DNA from: Ligustrum vulgare
Taxonomy: Eukaryota; Streptophyta; Magnoliopsida; Lamiales; Oleaceae
Length of the DNA stretch: 64,000 nucleotides
Assembly (NCBI GenBank): GCA_963555705.1
Contig: OY743169.1
Span: 10,850,014 to 10,914,013 of the forward strand
Direction: 5' to 3'
The notes below the pieces were generated by a model. The model saw only the letters and a list, made by a program, of their open reading frames with translations. It did no database searches and was not told the origin of the DNA. A program made the translations under genes and the position numbers. Shown piece after piece: positions 58,471 to 64,000 of this stretch (positions within the stretch are counted from its first letter, which is position 1; the number at the start of each line of letters is the position of its first letter).

Positions 58471-58971
58471 TGTTGAAAAATGGGGCTAAAATGTGGCCTA
58501 ATTTTGTTGAAATTGGAAGACAAAAGCTAGTCAAAAGGATCCAACTTTTGACAAAAGACATGGAGCTAAAATGTGGCCTAATTTTGTTGAAAATTTGTCA
58601 TGCATGCTTGTGAATTTTGCCTATAAATAGAAGGCTAAAATTCACTTGTAATACACCACCACAACAAAGAGTGATCTTGTGTAGAGAGCAACACAAGAGA
58701 GGCATTTCACAAAATAGGGAGAAAAGTGAGTTGGAGAGAATAGCCTTTGCATAGGCAGATAAAAATACAGTGTAGTATTTTTGTACTCCTCATTTTTCCG
58801 AGTTAGTGAAATATATTGGTGTGGGTCCGTGGACGTAGGCAAATTGCTGAACCACGTAAATCTTTGTGTTTCGTATTTGCATTTTATTTTTGCGTATTTA
58901 TATTTTCTCAGTCCAATTTATTTGCGTCACATCGATCCTGGGCGGGATTAGTTGCGTCCTAATTCCCAACA
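58471..58971 (+). repeat. 5' LTR of the copia element
   Basis: 501 bp, TGTTGAAAAA to CCCAACA. TATAAATAG at 58622-58630 is the likely core promoter. A segment of about 27 bp (GAGCTAAAATGTGGCCTAAT-type) occurs twice at its 5' end (58483 and 58562). Confidence 0.97.
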
Positions 58972-58973
58972 AT

Positions 58974-58985
58974 TGGTATCAGAGC
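58974..58985 (+). other. Primer-binding site (initiator tRNA-Met)
   Basis: TGGTATCAGAGC, two bases after the 5' LTR, is the standard copia primer site. Confidence 0.95.
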
Positions 58986-59098
58986 TTTGGCTCATTGAGA
59001 TCTTTTGAAATTCTTAGTATGCTCTGTGGTTGCAGCTTTGACTGATCTTCCACATCAGAAAAGATTTCTTTAGACTGTTTTGTGATTGAGTGTGAACA

Positions 59099-62000
59099 AT
59101 GTCGACAGATGAGAAAATATCCAAAATTGACAAATTTGATGGTTCAAATTTTGGATTTTGGAAAATGCAAATGGAGGACTATCTGTACCAGAAGGATCTA
59201 TACAAGCCACTAAAAGAAAAGCCAGAAGATATAAGCCAGGGGGATTGGGAGTTGCTTGATCGAAAAGCACTCGGCACAATCAGGCTGACGTTGTCAAAGT
59301 CAGTAGCCTTCAACATAAAAAATGAGAAGACGACAGAGTCTCTCATGGCAGCCCTTTCTAGCATGTACGAACAGCCATCTGCAGCAAATAAAGTCCACTT
59401 AATTAAAAAGCTGTTCAATATGAAGATGGCCGAAGGCGGAAGATTTGGGGAGCACCTAAATGAATTCAATGAAGTGACGAACCAGCTAAACACAGTCGAA
59501 ATCACTTTTAGTGATGAAGTTCGAGCTCTGTTAATTCTTGGGCAGTTGCCAGACAGCTGGAATGGTACAGTCACAGCAATTAGTGGCTCTGCCGGAAAGT
59601 CAAAATTGAAGTTCGATGATGTCGTAAGCATGATCTTAACGGAGGAGATCAGACGACAATCAGAAGGTGCCTCAACTTCAGGATCGGCGTTGAACGTGGA
59701 AAGCAGAGGCAGAAATTCTAACAGTGGAAATGGGCGGGGCAACGGAAAATTCAGAAGTGGCAGATCGAGGTCCAGAAATCCAAACAATTCCAACAAGACA
59801 AAGGTTGTGGAATGTTGGAAGTGTGGGAAGACCGGTCATTACAAAAATCAGTGCACAGCACCTCCAAAAGAAAAGGAGGACAGGACAGAAGTCAATGTTG
59901 TGGAAGAGGAAGCGGACGATGATTTGATATGCTCTTTGGAGACAAAAACGGAATACTGGGTGATTGATTCCGGAGCATCTTTTCATGCTACCTCAAACAA
60001 GGAGTTTTTTGTAAACTATACGCGGGGTGATTTTGGCAGAGTATATCTCGGTAATGATCAACCATGTGGCGTGGTCGGAAAAGGTGATGTACAGATCAAG
60101 ATCAATGGATCTGTGTGGAAGCTGAAGGACGTGAGACATATTCCAGAATTGAGGAAGAACTTGATCTCCGTCAAGCAATTGTCGGGAGAAGGACATGTCA
60201 CCACCTTCTCTGGTGATAACTGGAAGATCACCAAGGGCGCCATGATTATCGCTCGAGGCAAGGATACTGGCACCCTCTACACAACGGCGGATGCTTGTGT
60301 GACAATTGCAGTTGCTAAAAGCAAGGAGGGCCCAAACTTGTGGCACCAGAGACTTGGGCATATGAGTCAGAAGGGACTCAAGTATATGCATGCAAAGGGG
60401 AAACTACCAGAGCTTCAGTCTACTGATATAGACTTATGCGAGAGTTGCATCTTTGGGAAGCAGACCAGGGTGAGTTTCAACATTAGTGGCAGAACTCGGA
60501 AGCAAGAGAAACTTGAGTTAGTCCACACAGACGTTTGGGGACCAACCGCAGTTTCATCCATTGGCGGAAAGTCATACTTTGTGACTTTCATTGATGACCA
60601 CTCGAGAAAAGTGTGGGTTTATTTCTTGAGACACAAGTCCGAAGTATTCGATGTGTTCAAGAAGTGGAAAGCCATGGTGGAAAATGAAACAGGATTGCGA
60701 GTAAAGAAGCTGAGGTCCGACAACGGAGGAGAATATACGGATATGGCGTTCAAGAAGTTCTGTTACCAGAATGGCATCAAAATGGAGAGGACGTTGCCAG
60801 GGACTCCACAGCAAAATGGAGTTGCAGAACGTATGAACCGGACATTAACGGAGAGAGCCAGAAGCATGAGGTTACATGCAGGCTTGCCCAAACAGTTTTG
60901 GGCAGAAGCAGTCAACACAGCGGTGTACTTGATCAATCGAGGACCCTCGGTACCGTTGGAGTACAGGATACCGGAGGAAGTATGGAGCGGAAAAGAAATA
61001 AAACTTTCCCACATGAAAGTTTTTGGATGTGTCGCATATGTACATATTAGTGATCAGGCAAGGGGCAAGCTAGACCCCAAATCACTAAAGTGCACATTCA
61101 TTGGATATGGCGGAGATGAGTTCGGCTACCGCTTATGGGATGACCAGAACAGAAAGGTCATCAGAAGCAGGGATGTCATATTCAACGAGAAGGTTATGTA
61201 CAAGGACAGAAATGCAGTGCAGTCCGATGACACAGTACATGATGGTCCAACATATGTTGAGTTGGATGATGCTCCAGAAAGTAGTACGTCGCAGCAGACA
61301 GAGGAGGATCTGCAGTTACAGGAGCCTGTTCTAGAGACTGATGCATCACAGTCTCCAGTCCCTGTTCTTAGAAGGTCAACCAGACCTCATGTTCCAAATA
61401 GAAAGTACATGAGTTACATGTTACTTACTGATGCAGGTGAACCTGAATGTTATCATGAGGCATGTCAGGTCGGTGATTCTGGAAAGTGGGAGCTTGCAAT
61501 GAAAGATGAGATAAAGTCTCTCATCTCTAACCAGACGTGGGAACTAGCCGAGTTACCTACAGGGAAGAGAGCTCTACACAATAAGTGGGTGTACAGAATC
61601 AAGGAGGAACATGATGGATCAAAGAGATACAAGGCGAGGTTGGTGGTCAAAGGTTTCCAGCAGAAAGAAGGAATTGACTACACGGAAATATTTTCGCCAG
61701 TTGTGAAGCTGACAACAATCAGATCAGTCTTGAGTATTGTTGCAGCAGAGGGTTTGCACTTGGATCAGTTAGATGTAAAAACTGCTTTCCTCCATGGTGA
61801 CCTTGAGGAGGAAATATATATGCAGCAGCCAGAAGGCTTCTCAGTCAAAGGAAAGGAGAAGCTCGTTTGCAAATTGAAGAAGAGCCTTTATGGCTTAAAG
61901 CAAGCCCCGAGACAGTGGTACAAGAAGTTCGACGGATTTATGCAGAAAAATGGTTACTTCAAATGTAATGCTGACCATTGTTGCTACTTCAGGAGATTCG

Positions 62001-62989
62001 AGTCCAGTTATATAATTTTGCTACTTTATGTCGATGATATGTTAGTAGCAGGCTCAGATATGGACGAAATCAAGAAGTTAAAGATGCAGCTGTCAGCAGA
62101 ATTCGAAATGAAGGACTTGGGTGCAGCAAAGCAGATTCTCGGAATGAGGATTTTCAGAGATAAGCAGAAGGGTATCTTGCAGTTATCTCAGGCCAAGTAC
62201 ATTAGTCAAGTCCTGCAGAGATTTAACATGTGCAGTGCGAAGGCTGTCAGCACGCCACTAGCTAATCACTTCTGTCTATCTAGTGATCAGAGTCCTAAGA
62301 CAGAGGACGAGATAAACTTCATGGCTAAAATACCATATGCCTCAGCCATTGGAAGTTTGATGTATGCCATGGTTTGTACCAGACCAGATATTGCTCATGC
62401 AGTAGGAGTTGTGAGCAGGTTTATGGCAAATCCAGGAAAGCAGCATTGGGAAGCAGTAAAGTGGATATTAAGATATCTACGGGGAACTACTGATAGATGC
62501 TTATGCTTTGGACGAGGCGAGGTGACTCTACAAGGCTTTGTAGATGCAGATTTTGCTGGCGAGGTAGATCGCAGGAGAAGTACTACTGGTTATGTTTTCA
62601 CAGTAGGTACTACTGCAGTTAGCTGGATTTCGCAGATACAGAAGATTGTTGCTCTATCCACTACAGAAGCAGAGTACGTAGCAGTAACCGAGGCTAGCAA
62701 AGAAATGATCTGGTTACAGGGTTTGTTGGCAGAATTGGGATTCAGTCAGGAGAAGAATGTTTTGCACAGTGATAGTCAGAGTGCGATACATCTGGCAAAG
62801 AATTCAGCATTTCATTCTAGAACCAAGCACATTGGACTCCGTTATCACTTCATCAGGTCTCTTCTAGAGGATGAAGTATTAACACTAGAGAAGATCCAGG
62901 GTAGCAAGAACCCAGCCGACATGATGACCAAGACAGTAACAAAGGAAAAATTGGAGCTGTGCTCAGCTTCAATTGGTCTTCTGAAGTGA
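59099..62989 (+). CDS. Copia gag-pol polyprotein
   Basis: 1296 residues, one frame. Gag (UBN2-type) from residue 1 (MSTDEKISKIDKFDGSNF) is followed by a CCHC zinc knuckle CWKCGKTGHYKNQC near 240 and aspartic protease VIDSGASFHAT near 289. The pre-integrase zinc region has LWHQRLGHMSQKGLK and CESCIFGK (about 405-455). The integrase core has HTDVWGP (about 476), SDNGGEY (about 540) and NGVAERMNRT with the catalytic Glu near 577. Reverse transcriptase spans about 800-1045, with YVDDM at 977-981. RNase H has DADFAG (about 1150), STTEAEYVA and HSDSQSAIHL, and ends near NPADMMTK. TRPDIAHAVGVVSRFMANPG and neighbouring sequence are Tnt1/Tork-like. The polyprotein is processed by its own protease in cytoplasmic particles. 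No internal stop or frameshift. Confidence 0.98.
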   Translation: MSTDEKISKIDKFDGSNFGFWKMQMEDYLYQKDLYKPLKEKPEDISQGDWELLDRKALGTIRLTLSKSVAFNIKNEKTTESLMAALSSMYEQPSAANKVHLIKKLFNMKMAEGGRFGEHLNEFNEVTNQLNTVEITFSDEVRALLILGQLPDSWNGTVTAISGSAGKSKLKFDDVVSMILTEEIRRQSEGASTSGSALNVESRGRNSNSGNGRGNGKFRSGRSRSRNPNNSNKTKVVECWKCGKTGHYKNQCTAPPKEKEDRTEVNVVEEEADDDLICSLETKTEYWVIDSGASFHATSNKEFFVNYTRGDFGRVYLGNDQPCGVVGKGDVQIKINGSVWKLKDVRHIPELRKNLISVKQLSGEGHVTTFSGDNWKITKGAMIIARGKDTGTLYTTADACVTIAVAKSKEGPNLWHQRLGHMSQKGLKYMHAKGKLPELQSTDIDLCESCIFGKQTRVSFNISGRTRKQEKLELVHTDVWGPTAVSSIGGKSYFVTFIDDHSRKVWVYFLRHKSEVFDVFKKWKAMVENETGLRVKKLRSDNGGEYTDMAFKKFCYQNGIKMERTLPGTPQQNGVAERMNRTLTERARSMRLHAGLPKQFWAEAVNTAVYLINRGPSVPLEYRIPEEVWSGKEIKLSHMKVFGCVAYVHISDQARGKLDPKSLKCTFIGYGGDEFGYRLWDDQNRKVIRSRDVIFNEKVMYKDRNAVQSDDTVHDGPTYVELDDAPESSTSQQTEEDLQLQEPVLETDASQSPVPVLRRSTRPHVPNRKYMSYMLLTDAGEPECYHEACQVGDSGKWELAMKDEIKSLISNQTWELAELPTGKRALHNKWVYRIKEEHDGSKRYKARLVVKGFQQKEGIDYTEIFSPVVKLTTIRSVLSIVAAEGLHLDQLDVKTAFLHGDLEEEIYMQQPEGFSVKGKEKLVCKLKKSLYGLKQAPRQWYKKFDGFMQKNGYFKCNADHCCYFRRFESSYIILLLYVDDMLVAGSDMDEIKKLKMQLSAEFEMKDLGAAKQILGMRIFRDKQKGILQLSQAKYISQVLQRFNMCSAKAVSTPLANHFCLSSDQSPKTEDEINFMAKIPYASAIGSLMYAMVCTRPDIAHAVGVVSRFMANPGKQHWEAVKWILRYLRGTTDRCLCFGRGEVTLQGFVDADFAGEVDRRRSTTGYVFTVGTTAVSWISQIQKIVALSTTEAEYVAVTEASKEMIWLQGLLAELGFSQEKNVLHSDSQSAIHLAKNSAFHSRTKHIGLRYHFIRSLLEDEVLTLEKIQGSKNPADMMTKTVTKEKLELCSASIGLLK

Positions 62990-63069
62990 AGATAAAGGAA
63001 ATGACTCACACCATATTTCACAAGGAGTTGCAAGAAGGAGATATCTCAGGGGAAGCCACATTTGTCCCC

Positions 63070-63080
63070 AAGTGGGAGAT
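63070..63080 (+). other. Polypurine tract of the copia element
   Basis: AAGTGGGAGAT lies directly before the 3' LTR. Confidence 0.85.
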
Positions 63081-63581
63081 TGTTGAAAAATGGGGCTAAA
63101 ATGTGGCCTAATTTTGTTGAAATTGGAAGACAAAAGCTAGTCAAAAGGATCCAACTTTTGACAAAAGACATGGAGCTAAAATGTGGCCTAATTTTGTTGA
63201 AAATTTGTCATGCATGCTTGTGAATTTTGCCTATAAATAGAAGGCTAAAATTCACTTGTAATACACCACCACAACAAAGAGTGATCTTGTGTAGAGAGCA
63301 ACACAAGAGAGGCATTTCACAAAATAGGGAGAAAAGTGAGTTGGAGAGAATAGCCTTTGCATAGGCAGATAAAAATACAGTGTAGTATTTTTGTACTCCT
63401 CATTTTTCCGAGTTAGTGAAATATATTGGTGTGGGTCCGTGGACGTAGGCAAATTGCTGAACCACGTAAATCTTTGTGTTTCGTATTTGCATTTTATTTT
63501 TGCGTATTTATATTTTCTCAGTCCAATTTATTTGCGTCACATCGATCCTGGGCGGAATTAGTTGCGTCCTAATTCCCAACA
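63081..63581 (+). repeat. 3' LTR of the copia element
   Basis: 501 bp; a single difference from the 5' LTR was noticed (GGCGGAATTA against GGCGGGATTA). Confidence 0.97.
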
Positions 63582-63586
63582 TCCCC

Positions 63587-63976
63587 CTCCCCTACAATCC
63601 CTCGACTCCCCTATGTTTCCCCACTTCGTATATATAATATAACGACGACGTTTTGTTGTCAAGTTTGCCCTCACATCGTTTTCACAGGCAACCTACTCTT
63701 CCCGTTCCTTTTGATTGAAAGGAATCCGAAGAAACACAAACACATGGACGGATATAAAGGGCCGCAAAAAACATGCTTTCCATTTTCACTTCCACCATTT
63801 ACGTCAATAGCATGATAGCTTTTTTCCTTTGCTGAGCGTCAATATTCTACCAATTTCGGGCATTTATTCTCTCTGCGACGCTCTCTCCATCGAGCCATTT
63901 ATTTGGGAACCCATTTTCTTTAAAAGGGCAATCGCGGAGAAAAAAAGAAAAAAAAAAGCAAAGCAAAGCAAAGAAA
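63587..63976 (+). promoter_or_regulatory. Promoter and 5' UTR of the gene at the right edge
   Basis: CT-rich sequence with a TATATATAATATAA stretch near 63629-63642 and a further GGATATAAAGG near 63750, then a CT-rich and finally AAGCAAAG-rich leader up to ATG 63977. The copia insertion truncates the upstream promoter context. Confidence 0.4.
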
Positions 63977-64000
63977 ATGGCAGAGATTCGTAACGTTTCT
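63977..64000 (+). CDS. Start of a gene cut by the window edge
   Basis: ATG in a good plant context (AAAATGGC) opens MAEIRNVS and runs off the window. The purine-rich leader and upstream TATA support a real start. Eight codons are too few to identify it. Confidence 0.4.

Larger units (their letters stand above)
58471..63581 (+). mobile_element. Intact Ty1/copia retrotransposon, Tork lineage (Tnt1-like)
   Basis: 5111 bp with 501-bp LTRs that differ at only one base noticed (G at 58946 against A at 63556), target duplication TCCCC (58466-58470 and 63582-63586), a tRNA-iMet primer site and a polypurine tract. One uninterrupted 1296-codon gag-pol follows, with integrase before RT as in copia. All catalytic motifs are intact, so this copy could be autonomous and inserted very recently. 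It lies upstream of the gene starting at 63977, in the same orientation. Confidence 0.98.

Noticed and set aside
58972..58985. tRNA-like sequence TGGTATCAGAGC
   Set aside because: It is the copia primer-binding site complementary to tRNA-Met, not a tRNA gene.
1..64000. CRISPR arrays, bacterial operons, rRNA genes
   Set aside because: None are seen; the repeats present are tandem or inverted repeats of plant transposons and microsatellites.

Overview
The window is nuclear DNA from a flowering plant, most likely a eudicot. The genes have short exons with GT-AG introns, the intergenic DNA is AT-rich, and about half the length is transposable elements of plant-specific lineages (Tat and Athila Ty3/gypsy, Tork-type Ty1/copia, Tourist-like and hAT MITEs). 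I cannot name the species.

Layout. 0.7-16 kb: exons of an unrecognised minus-strand coiled-coil gene; its candidate exons lie on both sides of an 11.7 kb Tat-lineage retrotransposon (2308-14051, TSD GTAGT). That element has degenerate gag-pol on the plus strand and, between pol and the 3' LTR, an intron-containing antisense gene with its own TATA box. 16-19.3 kb: AT-rich DNA ending in a 1.4 kb foldback element whose right arm abuts the next gene. 19.4-25.4 kb: a seven-exon Crooked-neck (CRNKL1/Clf1/Syf3-type) splicing factor, complete at 700 codons. 27.1-29.7 kb: a three-exon coiled-coil protein of unknown function. 31.1-34.0 kb (minus): a two-exon DUF1221-protein kinase-like gene with altered catalytic motifs.

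34-49 kb is gene-poor. It holds a 62-bp AT microsatellite, a gag-protease-only Athila-like LTR element (37357-45809) with no reverse transcriptase, palindromic repeats and an ATL-type RING-H2 pseudogene remnant. 49.5-54.0 kb (minus) looks like an endogenous pararetrovirus (Caulimoviridae) segment: a 3' ORF, an intergenic region with a promoter, then a 5' ORF, split by a 1.7 kb solo LTR. 54.3-58.2 kb is a graveyard of hAT elements: a 961-bp non-autonomous insertion with a paralogous empty site beside it, a 260-bp MITE with a perfect 8-bp TSD, and a hAT transposase pseudogene. 58471-63581 is an intact Ty1/copia element with nearly identical LTRs, inserted about 0.4 kb upstream of a gene whose start codon (63977) lies at the window edge.

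Three host genes are fully modelled here from splice-site and phase agreement; they are housekeeping or regulatory genes and do not form a pathway. Everything else is mobile DNA of different ages: the copia element is very young (one LTR difference seen), the Tat element intermediate (about 19 differences in 670), and the Athila-like element and viral segment old. All calls were made by eye, without database searches.
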